A DNA stretch of 13,747 nucleotides. Source: an archaeon. GTDB taxonomy: Archaea > Halobacteriota > Syntropharchaeia > Alkanophagales > Methanospirareceae. The DNA lies in contig JASEFB010000054.1 of NCBI GenBank assembly GCA_030019325.1, positions 1-13,747 on the forward strand, in the 5' to 3' direction. The notes under the pieces are model-generated. The model saw only the letters and a program-made list of their open reading frames with translations. It ran no database searches and was not told where the DNA came from. Position numbers and translations under genes: made by a program. Below, piece by piece: positions 1 through 5,969 of the stretch (position 1 is its first letter; each line of letters opens with the position of its first letter).

Positions 1-452
1 CACAGGTTTACCTGAACGAAGAAGAATTGGACGATGCACACGTATATATCCATCTCAAGGGGTATTATAGAGCAACCGTGACGCATCTCGACATTGAGCA
101 TCCTGACCTTGCTGGCATAATTCCGCCCAAAATACGGACCTTCATCTGGATTATCGGCATTGAAGACGGAATACTGATTCGAACGGAAAAGAGCGATAAA
201 GTAAAGGTCGTTTGTCCCGTACTTAACCACGTGCTTCATCGCGGCGAGAAGGCCAAAACATGTGTCGGGGGTAAATTTAATGGCATCTTCATCGGATTCC
301 GGAAACGAGAACTCAGCAAACTTGAGAAAATAGTAGAAACCTCCTTTTTGGGCAACAACCCTTTCTTTGAAAAAGAAAGCTTGACCAAAGAAACAACTAT
401 TTTTTCTTTTAGCACTGTGGGGCTCCGCCCCACGACCCCGCGAGCCCTGTAA
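1..452 (+). CDS. Unrecognised protein, 5' end outside window
   Basis: The frame beginning at base 3 is open from the window edge to a TAA at 450-452, so the gene starts upstream of the window; the TTG at 27 is probably just an internal codon (residues encoded before it, QVYLNEEE, fit a continuing protein). About 149 residues are visible. I do not recognise the family. The first ~115 residues look like a real soluble protein with alternating hydrophobic strands (FIWIIGIEDGILI) and a basic stretch, and two Cys (in VVCPVL and KTCVGG). No membrane segment or known catalytic motif is evident. The last ~30 codons, from about position 361, run through a hairpin/repeat element and encode low-quality sequence ending TVGLRPTTPRAL, so the natural C-terminus may have been replaced or extended by that element. 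It converges on the TPR gene. I am fairly sure that it is coding, and cannot give a function. Confidence 0.55.
   Translation, partial: QVYLNEEELDDAHVYIHLKGYYRATVTHLDIEHPDLAGIIPPKIRTFIWIIGIEDGILIRTEKSDKVKVVCPVLNHVLHRGEKAKTCVGGKFNGIFIGFRKRELSKLEKIVETSFLGNNPFFEKESLTKETTIFSFSTVGLRPTTPRAL
361..383. repeat. Degenerate copy of the tRNA-associated hairpin repeat core
   Basis: An inverted repeat of the form CTTTCTTT-GAAA-AAGAAAG followed by CTTG closely matches the hairpin core of the 62-bp repeat at the tRNA-Gly locus (CTTTCTTTGAAGAAAGAAAGGTTG there). It lies inside the last codons of the + strand ORF. Homology of the two elements is inferred from this 23-nt resemblance only; the flanks differ, so chance similarity between AG/CT-rich palindromes is possible. 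Confidence 0.4.
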
Positions 453-479
453 GGGCTTAGTTTTCTTTTTTCTAAAAAG
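417..479. terminator. Three-hairpin bidirectional terminator region between convergent genes
   Basis: Three consecutive stem-loops are visible. GTGGGGC/GCCCCAC (417-423/427-433, loop TCC) is a 7-bp stem. AGCCCT/AGGGCT (443-448/452-457, loop GTA) is a 6-bp stem and contains the TAA stop of the + strand gene. CTTTTT/AAAAAG (465-470/474-479) is T-rich on both strands. T-runs follow on the + strand (461-471) and also on the - strand. Its position between the convergent + strand ORF and - strand TPR gene supports a shared transcription-termination role; the same GC-rich hairpin style may be dispersed in this genome. Confidence 0.55.
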
Positions 480-487
480 AAAAAGTG

Positions 488-895
488 TTATTCGAGCTCG
501 TCACACACCGTTACCCAATAATGATAGAAATCCGCTTCGAGCACTTCCGCCTTCTCAAAATTCTCCTTCGCTTTCTCTTCATCGCCCATGAGTTCATAAA
601 CGTGCCCGAGATTGCGGTACGCTTTTGCACCCGAGTCGAGTAAATACCTATCGAGATTTATCGCCTCTTCAAAGTTCTCTATCGCTTTCTCGTAGTTGCC
701 CAGCTCGGCGTATGCAATTCCACAATCATTATAAGCCTTAGCCAAAGTAGTAAGGCGTGGTTCATCATCTATTATCAGCTCAAAAATCTCGATCGCTTTC
801 CAATACTTCTTCATCCGGATATATTCGTTTCCCACCTCAATCATCTGGGCAGGGTCTTCAAAATGCTTCTTTGACCCCACCTCTACAGCTTTCAT
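488..895 (-). CDS. Small tetratricopeptide-repeat (TPR) protein
   Basis: This is a 135-residue soluble protein made of about three TPR units, a helix-turn-helix scaffold for protein-protein contacts. Repeats lie near residues 18-50 (YIRMKKYWKAIEIFELII), 53-86 (AYNDCGIAYAELGNYEKAIE then NFEEAI) and 91-122 (AYRNLGHVYELMGDEEKAKE then NFEKAE). Each shows the consensus small/Gly, Tyr and Ala spacing. No signal peptide or membrane segment is seen. A C-terminal aromatic tail (FYHYW) may cap the superhelix. The ATG start at 895 is supported by a TATA-like box whose expected transcription start lies almost at the ATG, implying a leaderless or near-leaderless mRNA. It is monocistronic and convergent with the upstream-partial ORF. 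Partner and pathway cannot be told from sequence. Confidence 0.85.
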   Translation of the reverse strand: MKAVEVGSKKHFEDPAQMIEVGNEYIRMKKYWKAIEIFELIIDDEPRLTTLAKAYNDCGIAYAELGNYEKAIENFEEAINLDRYLLDSGAKAYRNLGHVYELMGDEEKAKENFEKAEVLEADFYHYWVTVCDELE

Positions 896-915
896 ACCTG
901 TAATCTTATCGCTGT

Positions 916-927
916 AAGTTTAAATAA
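916..927 (-). promoter_or_regulatory. TATA box of the TPR gene
   Basis: On the - strand TTATTTAAACTT is preceded by a purine-rich GGAAAG that could serve as BRE. The box centre is about 27 nt before the ATG at 895, the usual archaeal TATA-to-start distance for a leaderless transcript. Confidence 0.5.
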
Positions 928-994
928 CTTTCCATACCATGGAAAATGCTACAGAATTGACGAAAACTCAAAAAACAAAATCTGATGGGTTTTC

Positions 995-1018
995 TAAAAA
1001 AGCCGAAGTCGCTCGGCT
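995..1018 (-). terminator. Stem-loop/T-run terminator after the leuA-leuB pair
   Basis: Read on the - strand, AGCCGA and TCGGCT form a 6-bp stem with a 6-nt loop (1001-1018) followed directly by TTTTTT. It starts 28 bp after the dehydrogenase stop codon. The rest of the 150-bp gap to the TPR gene holds only that gene's promoter. Confidence 0.55.
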
Positions 1019-1045
1019 CCTCAACTAAATTCTCGCAGTTAAAAC

Positions 1046-2191
1046 TCAACCTTGTGCTCTGATCTTTTCGATAATCGCATTACCAACCTCGCTCGTCTTC
1101 GAGTTACCGCCGAGGTCATAGGTTCTCACTTGCCCTTCTCTCAACACCGCTTCAATCGCATGTAAAACTCTTTCCGCGGCACGTACTTCACCAACATTCT
1201 CCAGAAGCAGAGCACCCGCCCAAATCGTTGCTATCGGGTTTGAAACGCCTTTACCAGCATATTTTGGTGCGGAACCGTGAATAGGTTCGAACATAGAAAC
1301 ACCATCCGGGTTGATATTCGCCCCCGGTGCAAGCCCCAGTCCGCCTTGAATCATCGCACCAAGATCGGTAATAATATCACCAAACATGTTTGGTGTAACG
1401 ATGACCTGAAACCATTCAGGATTCTTAACGAGCCACATGCAGATCGCATCCACAAAATTAAACTCGGTATCTATATCAGGATAGTCCTTTGCAACGTCGG
1501 TAAATACCTCCCTCCAGAAACCATAGCCATGCGTTAATACATTCGCCTTATCCACGCTCGTCACCTTCTTCTTCCCCTGGGCTCTCGCGAGCTCAAATGC
1601 AAACCTCATAACGCGCTCGCATCCCTCCCTCGTCACGACACCAATTTGATATGCAAGTTCATCTGCATCACTCTCGATGTCCAGCCCGAACTTAATGTGA
1701 TAAAGGGTCCTTTTGATTTCTAACTCATCTCTCTTTTTCCCTTTTCCTTTTCCTTTCGCCCTTCCACCAATGCCGACGTAGAAATCCTCTGTGTTCTCCC
1801 TCACGACACTAAAATCTATATCTTCTGGTCGCTTCCCCGCCAGTGGTGTGCGAACGCCATCCAGAAGCTTTACGGGTCTCAGATTTACATATTGATCAAA
1901 ATAGAACCTGAGCGTAAGTAAAATTCCCTGCTCTAAGATACCTGGCTCTATCCGCGGGTCTCCGATGCATCCGAAATAGATCGCATCACACCGCTCTAAT
2001 TCCTTTAAGGTATCTTCACATAGTAACTCCCCGGTCTGTAAGTAATGCTCCGCACCAGGGGGATATTCTATCCAGCGAAGTTCAAAATTCTCACGCTCCG
2101 AAACAGCATCAAGTACCTTTTCACCTTCCTGCATCACCTCCGGTCCTATCCCATCGCCGCGAATAACTGCAATGTTGTATCCGTGCGTCAT
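1046..2191 (-). CDS. leuB: 3-isopropylmalate dehydrogenase-family enzyme (LeuB type)
   Basis: A 381-residue cytosolic NAD-dependent beta-hydroxyacid oxidative decarboxylase. In leucine synthesis the family turns 3-isopropylmalate into 4-methyl-2-oxopentanoate, and in the citramalate route 3-methylmalate into 2-oxobutyrate. Visible family marks: N-terminal GDGIGPEV (12-19), substrate loop with RENTE (131-135) and Tyr138, Lys215 in the VDKAN segment, metal-binding Asp248, Asp272 and Asp276 (MFGDIITD), and the NAD loop HGSAPKYAGKGVSNP (305-319). A Lys/Gly stretch (AKGKGKGKKR, 145-154) sits just after the active-site loop and looks like a small local expansion. The ATG overlaps the synthase stop by 4 bp (ATGA), so translation is probably coupled. 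Paralogues for homoisocitrate (AksF) or tartrate/malate share the fold; the synthase neighbour favours branched-chain amino acids, but substrate specificity is inferred. Confidence 0.85.
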   Translation of the reverse strand: MTHGYNIAVIRGDGIGPEVMQEGEKVLDAVSERENFELRWIEYPPGAEHYLQTGELLCEDTLKELERCDAIYFGCIGDPRIEPGILEQGILLTLRFYFDQYVNLRPVKLLDGVRTPLAGKRPEDIDFSVVRENTEDFYVGIGGRAKGKGKGKKRDELEIKRTLYHIKFGLDIESDADELAYQIGVVTREGCERVMRFAFELARAQGKKKVTSVDKANVLTHGYGFWREVFTDVAKDYPDIDTEFNFVDAICMWLVKNPEWFQVIVTPNMFGDIITDLGAMIQGGLGLAPGANINPDGVSMFEPIHGSAPKYAGKGVSNPIATIWAGALLLENVGEVRAAERVLHAIEAVLREGQVRTYDLGGNSKTSEVGNAIIEKIRAQG

Positions 2192-3723
2192 TTCTGCATC
2201 AGCCTATTCACTGCGTTGATAAATGCCTCTACTGAAGCCATCACTATGTCATCCCGCACACCTCTCGCTGTTACTATTCTGCCACCCTTTTCCACACCCA
2301 CAATTACCTCAGCAAGCGCATTGGAACCGCCAGTTATCGCCTCTATCCTGAATTCCTTAAGTTCAATGCCACCACCTATTTCATCGCCTATTATCTCTTG
2401 AACCGCTTTTATCGCTGCATCTACAGGACCAACACCCATCTGCGCACTTATACATTCCTTTCCTCGCACCACGGCTTTCAGCGATGCTGTTGGTATCATA
2501 TTGTTCCCGGTCATTACCGAAAGCTCTTTGAGCGTTACGGCTCGCTCGCGCCGTGAAACTTCTCCGGTTACAACTTCTGCTATGGTAAACAGGTCATCAT
2601 CAGTAACCTTCTTACCACTCGCGCCAAGTTCCTTTACCCTCTCAAGTATCTCATCAACTTGTTCTTTCGGTGGAAACATTCCGACTTCTGACAATTTCTT
2701 CTCTATCGAGTGCCTTCCAGTATGCTTTCCAAGCACGATTCGTCGTCTATGCCCTACCATCTCGGGTGTCATTATCCCGGGCTCAAACGTGTCACTCTTC
2801 TCTATCACACCATGTGCATGTATTCCTGATTCGTGAGAAAAGGCATTCTCGCCAACAATGGGTTTAGTTATTGGGATTGGTATGCCGGTGAACCGCTCAA
2901 TAAGCTTTGCGGTCTCGAATAAATATCCTGTCTTTATATTCGTTCGTAGCCCGTAAATCGAGTTCAAGCTCATCACGGTCTCAACGAGGTCCGCATTTCC
3001 CGCTCGTTCCCCTATCCCATTCACCGATACCTGAACTTGCGAAGCACCTGCTTTCACCGCCGCCAAACTGTTCGCAACTGCCAGACCAAAGTCATTATGG
3101 CAGTGTATGCTAATCGGAACGTTCACGGCATGATCTATCGCCTCTACAAGCCTGAAGATGGAGAAGGGTTCACTCACTCCCACGGTGTCGGGAACATTTA
3201 AGATATCAGCACCCGCCTCTTCCGCGGTTTTGAATAAATCAATCAGAAATTCCATTCTTGTACGTGTCGCATCCATCGCGGAGAACATACACAAAAACCC
3301 GTGTTCCTTGACATATCTCGTCATCTTATCTGCTTGCTCTTTTACCTCTTCTTCGCTCATCTTCATCGTGTGTTCACGCTGAATCTGGGAGGAGGGCACG
3401 AAGATATGGATCATACCAACCCCACAATCAATGCAAGCGTCAATATCCTGCGTTAAGACCCTCGCCAGTCCACATACCTTTGCTGAAAGCCCCTCGTTAC
3501 AGATAAGCCTCACCACCTCCTTCTCCTCCTTCGAGGTAATCGGAGTCCCCGCTTCTATGATGTCCACACCCAACTTGTCCAACTGCCGTGCGATCGTTCT
3601 CTTCTGCTCCATCGTGAACGAAATGCCAGGCGTTTGCTCTCCATCTCTCAGCGTCGTATCAAAGATTTCTACTCTTCCAGTACCCACATTACTCTGAGCG
3701 GCTCTTCCTTTCATCCTATCCAT
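2188..3723 (-). CDS. leuA: 2-isopropylmalate / (R)-citramalate synthase
   Basis: A 511-residue DRE-TIM metallolyase-type acyltransferase that condenses acetyl-CoA with a 2-oxoacid, the first step of leucine (2-oxoisovalerate) or citramalate-route isoleucine (pyruvate) synthesis. Signatures: DTTLRDGEQTPG (22-33), metal-binding HCHNDFG (207-213) and NGIGERAGNA (235-244), then the linker GKHTGRH (332-338). Residues from about 395 to the end form the LeuA allosteric dimer domain (GNNMIPTASLK, GVGPVDAAIKAV, ITGGSNALAEV), where the pathway product normally inhibits. Presence of this domain argues against AksA, the shorter homocitrate synthase. LeuA and CimA cannot be separated safely by eye; the archaeal CimA sequences I recall look equally close. 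ATG at 3723 is used; Met4 (ATG preceded by GGATAGG) is a possible alternative. It is first in a two-gene operon with the dehydrogenase. Confidence 0.85.
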   Translation of the reverse strand: MDRMKGRAAQSNVGTGRVEIFDTTLRDGEQTPGISFTMEQKRTIARQLDKLGVDIIEAGTPITSKEEKEVVRLICNEGLSAKVCGLARVLTQDIDACIDCGVGMIHIFVPSSQIQREHTMKMSEEEVKEQADKMTRYVKEHGFLCMFSAMDATRTRMEFLIDLFKTAEEAGADILNVPDTVGVSEPFSIFRLVEAIDHAVNVPISIHCHNDFGLAVANSLAAVKAGASQVQVSVNGIGERAGNADLVETVMSLNSIYGLRTNIKTGYLFETAKLIERFTGIPIPITKPIVGENAFSHESGIHAHGVIEKSDTFEPGIMTPEMVGHRRRIVLGKHTGRHSIEKKLSEVGMFPPKEQVDEILERVKELGASGKKVTDDDLFTIAEVVTGEVSRRERAVTLKELSVMTGNNMIPTASLKAVVRGKECISAQMGVGPVDAAIKAVQEIIGDEIGGGIELKEFRIEAITGGSNALAEVIVGVEKGGRIVTARGVRDDIVMASVEAFINAVNRLMQK

Positions 3724-3778
3724 CCCATTTGAAGGTAAAAATAAAAATTTAGGTTATTAGTTAAAGTAAATCCTCGTG

Positions 3779-3791
3779 TTATATTTATAAA
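3779..3791 (-). promoter_or_regulatory. TATA box of the leuA-leuB operon
   Basis: On the - strand TTTATAAATATAA matches the archaeal TATA consensus strongly. Its centre is about 62 nt before the leuA ATG, predicting a transcript leader of roughly 35 nt. No attenuator or leucine-rich leader peptide is visible in that short leader. Confidence 0.55.
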
Positions 3792-3824
3792 TTTAGTGGA
3801 GGTGAAGGTGAGAGCAACGCCTCC

Positions 3825-3886
3825 CCTTTTTATTCTAAAAGTTCTTTCTTTCGTCAACGTTTCTTTCTTTGAAGAAAGAAAGGTTG
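3825..3886 (-). repeat. 62-bp repeat, copy 1, directly after tRNA-Gly 3' end
   Basis: This is identical base for base to copy 2 at 3937-3998 (offset exactly 112 bp). On the tRNA strand it begins one base after the discriminator base. It contains a 10-bp inverted repeat (TTTCTTTCTT/AAGAAAGAAA, 3860-3869/3872-3881) and a second pyrimidine tract that resembles one hairpin arm, bounded by GTT...AAC. In a primary transcript it would be a 3' trailer of the tRNA. Confidence 0.9.
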
Positions 3887-3922
3887 ATGCGCCGACCGGG
3901 ATTCGAACCCGGGTTAGAGGCT

Positions 3923-4000
3923 TTTTGCCCACCCTTCCTTTTTATTCTAAAAGTTCTTTCTTTCGTCAACGTTTCTTTCTTTGAAGAAAGAAAGGTTGGT
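3923..4000 (-). other. Archaeal tRNA intron with canonical bulge-helix-bulge splice site
   Basis: The splice motif can be drawn exactly. Outer helix is the anticodon stem GAGGC/GCCTC; the 3' bulge is AAA (3924-3922); the central 4-bp helix is TTGC/GCAA (4006-4003/3928-3925); the 5' bulge is CAA (4002-4000); the inner helix is CCA/TGG (3999-3997/3929-3931). Cutting each bulge after its second base releases bases 4000 to 3923 (78 nt) and joins A37 to A38, the classical intron position for the archaeal splicing endonuclease. Of the 78 nt, 62 are repeat copy 2, leaving 2 nt before and 14 nt after it. The intron encodes no protein. Confidence 0.88.
3937..3998 (-). repeat. 62-bp repeat, copy 2, inside the tRNA-Gly intron
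   Basis: It is a perfect duplicate of 3825-3886 in the same orientation. Its 10-bp inverted repeat is at 3972-3981/3984-3993. The first two bases (on the tRNA strand) of this copy take part in the inner helix of the splice motif, so the repeat is built into the intron structure and not just loosely inserted in a loop. Confidence 0.9.
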
Positions 4001-4043
4001 TGGCAAGCCTCTGTGATACCAGGCTACACTACCGGCGCATTTT

Positions 4044-5309
4044 TTATTCTATAATAAACTCCTCTCCATTACTCGGCGCTATTGCATCGCACCCGAAATT
4101 ATCCCTCGCCCACGTTGCGAAATCGCCCGTACGTTCGCCATGAACCATAAATACAACCTCTGTGCCTCTCTTGCAGAATCGTGATACCAATCTCTTCAGT
4201 TCGGAATCCCCAGCGTGAGCAGAGAAGTCATATTGCTCAACACCTGCACTCACCTTCACTATCTCGCCATTCGCCTCCACACACCCTTCCTCTATCAATC
4301 TTCTCCCGTTCGTTCCCGCTATTTGATAGCCGGTGAGCAGCACTTTGCTCTTTGGGTCTTCGTGTATCTTCTTCAGGTAATACAGCACCGGGCCACCGTT
4401 CAGCATTCCTGCGGTGGTGACAATCACGGAAGGTTCAGAAAGGACTTGCTTACGCCTCTTTGAGTTTACGAACCGAGCACCATCAAAAGCATCATTCATC
4501 GCGCCCGCATCCTTTAAGAACGAGGGATAATTCTTAAACAGATTAAAAACGCTCAGTCCCATACCGTCCACATAAGGAGTAAGCCCATACGAATGCAAGA
4601 CCATCACAATCTCCTGTGTCCTACCAACTGCAAAGCACGGCACAATTGCATTACCCCCGGAATCTAAGGTCTCTCTAATGGAGTCTATGAACTCACGCTC
4701 CATTTCAGCCCTGTTTCTATGCTCCCTATCGTAATATGTGCTTTCTATAAGCAAGACGTCGGATGGAGGGAAATCAGCGGGAGAAGCGCTTTCCATTAAA
4801 CGAGTTACATCCATCTTTATGTCCCCGGTGTAAAACAGGCGTATATCCTCACTCTCTTTTCTCAGATACACCGATGAACTACCTGGTATATGTCCTGCAT
4901 TGTATAATTCAAACTCATAGTCTGAACTGTTTAAGATAATTCGTTCGCCATAGGCTACGGGATGAGTACAGTCATCCATTCTCCTGATATCTTCTTCATC
5001 AAAAAAGACAATCCCCTCCTCTTTCCCTACTTTAATCGTATCTCTTCCCAGGAGCATGGTTAAATCCCTTGTCACCGGGGTCATATACACACTCGGCGGA
5101 TTATCCGAATCCATCAAACTCGGAACCATGCCGGAATGGTCGAGATGTGCATGTGATACAATTACCGACTCTGGCGCAGTACTTTCCACCCCCAAAGGTA
5201 CTCCGGGTGGATCTGACGGTCTCATTCCATAATCTATGAGAAGTTTATCATCCACCAATATCGCAGAACGTCCTACCTCGTTACAGCCACCGAGAAATTT
5301 TATTTTCAT
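4044..5309 (-). CDS. aCPSF2: aCPSF2, KH-less archaeal beta-CASP ribonuclease
   Basis: A 421-residue metallo-beta-lactamase/beta-CASP nuclease, the short archaeal CPSF73 relative without N-terminal KH domains, acting in the cytosol on RNA ends. Motif 2 is HAHLDH (53-58), motif 3 H140 (NAGHIPGS), motif 4 D163 (YTGDIK), motif A E189 (LLIESTY), motif B H365 (FSAHAGD) and motif C H390 (MVHGE); all zinc and catalytic residues are present. AVGRTQEIV (227-235) and TTAGMLNGGP (298-307) are typical beta-CASP landmarks. Length matches the ~420-aa family. The ATG follows the S3Ae stop by 1 nt and has no clear Shine-Dalgarno, so translation is probably coupled. A tRNA follows 5 bp after the stop. In archaea aCPSF1 is the main termination factor; aCPSF2 has exo/endonuclease activity in the family, exact role here inferred. 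Confidence 0.9.
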   Translation of the reverse strand: MKIKFLGGCNEVGRSAILVDDKLLIDYGMRPSDPPGVPLGVESTAPESVIVSHAHLDHSGMVPSLMDSDNPPSVYMTPVTRDLTMLLGRDTIKVGKEEGIVFFDEEDIRRMDDCTHPVAYGERIILNSSDYEFELYNAGHIPGSSSVYLRKESEDIRLFYTGDIKMDVTRLMESASPADFPPSDVLLIESTYYDREHRNRAEMEREFIDSIRETLDSGGNAIVPCFAVGRTQEIVMVLHSYGLTPYVDGMGLSVFNLFKNYPSFLKDAGAMNDAFDGARFVNSKRRKQVLSEPSVIVTTAGMLNGGPVLYYLKKIHEDPKSKVLLTGYQIAGTNGRRLIEEGCVEANGEIVKVSAGVEQYDFSAHAGDSELKRLVSRFCKRGTEVVFMVHGERTGDFATWARDNFGCDAIAPSNGEEFIIE

Positions 5310-5310
5310 T

Positions 5311-5913
5311 TTATAACACGTCTTCTCTGCCTTGCGCTGGTGGGATAGCCCTTTCCGTCTTCGTTATCTCCACCCTTCTCACCGGATATATCTTCTTCGC
5401 AACCTTATAAATGTCAGACGATAGTTTCCCAAGTATTATTTCTTGTATATATTTGTTAAATTCTAAACTGGCCGCTCGACTTCTGATGACATCCTCCATG
5501 AGCTTTCGTATCAGCTTTATCTGCGCTTCACTTGCTTTCTTGAGCGTAAAACAGGATGATTTTACACGGATACTCTCCCTATCCTTTGTCACGATCTCGA
5601 TATTTGAATCTATCTTCGAACTCCTCTTCCTCGCTAAACTCCGGAGATAATCGCCGTCTACCTTATGCCCGATGAATCGTGTATAGGCGTTGGTATGATC
5701 CACATCGTATATTTCAAGCAATAATTTCAGATTTGGATTCTTTATCAGCTTGCCTGTCAGTTCATCCACAGTCATCTCTATCCTTCTCCCTATTAACTTG
5801 GATGGGTCGTCTGCCACAGTATCTCCTGCTTTTACGTCACCAAACATCTTCGGTGCTAGTACCGTGTACCATTCTTTCGCTTTCCACTTATCCTTCACCC
5901 TTTTCTTCGCCAG
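5311..5913 (-). CDS. rps3ae: Small ribosomal subunit protein eS1 (S3Ae), probable CTG start
   Basis: This is the archaeal/eukaryotic 30S subunit protein eS1, found near the mRNA exit. Family sequence is obvious: KDKWKAKEWYTVLAPKMFGD at the N-terminus, IGRRIEMTVDELTG, FIGHKVDGDYLRSLARKRSS and the C-terminal IYPVRRVEITKTE. The first ATG/GTG/TTG-type start is GTG at 5898 (195 aa), but a better start is CTG at 5913. It gives MAKKRVKDKWK, the family's usual basic N-terminus, and has a strong Shine-Dalgarno GAGGTGA (5926-5920) with 6-nt spacing. An in-frame TGA just upstream excludes a longer version. The protein would then be 200 aa. It leads a unit with aCPSF2 (1-nt gap) and perhaps tRNA-Gly. GTG at 5898 remains the conservative alternative. 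Confidence 0.92.
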   Translation of the reverse strand: MAKKRVKDKWKAKEWYTVLAPKMFGDVKAGDTVADDPSKLIGRRIEMTVDELTGKLIKNPNLKLLLEIYDVDHTNAYTRFIGHKVDGDYLRSLARKRSSKIDSNIEIVTKDRESIRVKSSCFTLKKASEAQIKLIRKLMEDVIRSRAASLEFNKYIQEIILGKLSSDIYKVAKKIYPVRRVEITKTERAIPPAQGREDVL

Positions 5914-5919
5914 TTGTGC

Positions 5920-5926
5920 TCACCTC
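5920..5926 (-). promoter_or_regulatory. Strong Shine-Dalgarno that decides the eS1 start
   Basis: On the - strand GAGGTGA lies 6 nt before CTG at 5913 but 21 nt before GTG at 5898. The spacing fits only the CTG start. Confidence 0.6.
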
Positions 5927-5936
5927 TCTTCTTTTT

Positions 5937-5962
5937 CTTATAAAAGGGATATTAACATAAAA
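5937..5962 (-). promoter_or_regulatory. Candidate TATA boxes for the eS1-aCPSF2 unit
   Basis: Two AT boxes are seen on the - strand: CTTTTATAAG (5946-5937) and, further upstream, TTTTTATGTTAATA around 5950-5962. The upstream box would place the transcript start near 5930 and keep the Shine-Dalgarno in the leader; the downstream box would start transcription at about 5916 and lose it. The choice between them is therefore linked to the start-codon question. Both lie in the short gap after the purQ stop. Confidence 0.4.
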
Positions 5963-5969
5963 ATCTTAG

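Larger units (their letters stand above)
3888..4038 (-). tRNA. tRNA-Gly (anticodon GCC) with a 78-nt intron
   Basis: The folded mature tRNA is 73 nt. Acceptor stem is GCGCCGG (4038-4032) with TCGGCGC (3895-3889), closing on one G-U pair. The D arm contains GTGTAGCCTGGTATCAC. The anticodon stem is GAGGC/GCCTC with loop TTGCCAA, anticodon GCC at 4004-4002. The variable loop is TAAC, the T arm is CCGGG-TTCGAAT-CCCGG, and the discriminator is A at 3888. CCA is not encoded. The intron sits between positions 37 and 38. The 5' end is only 5 bp from the aCPSF2 stop codon, and I see no well-placed TATA box for it (the AT-rich TTTATTATA is only ~12-20 nt upstream), so it is probably co-transcribed with S3Ae-aCPSF2 and released by processing. 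Identification as Gly is secure from the anticodon. Confidence 0.93.

Noticed and set aside
3798..3831. 7-bp stem GGAGGTG/CGCCTCC followed by CCTTTTT, terminator-like on the + strand
   Set aside because: No + strand gene precedes it, and on the - strand no T-run follows; probably a chance structure between the tRNA trailer and the leuA promoter.
3825..3998. C/D-box guide RNA within the tRNA intron, as in haloarchaeal tRNA-Trp
   Set aside because: I searched the intron for RUGAUGA and CUGA boxes in a workable arrangement and found none.
3711..4054. Open frames on both strands (about 61-73 codons) across the tRNA-Gly locus
   Set aside because: They translate the tRNA and its flanking repeats, with repeated peptide segments arising from the 62-bp duplication; the RNA explains the sequence.
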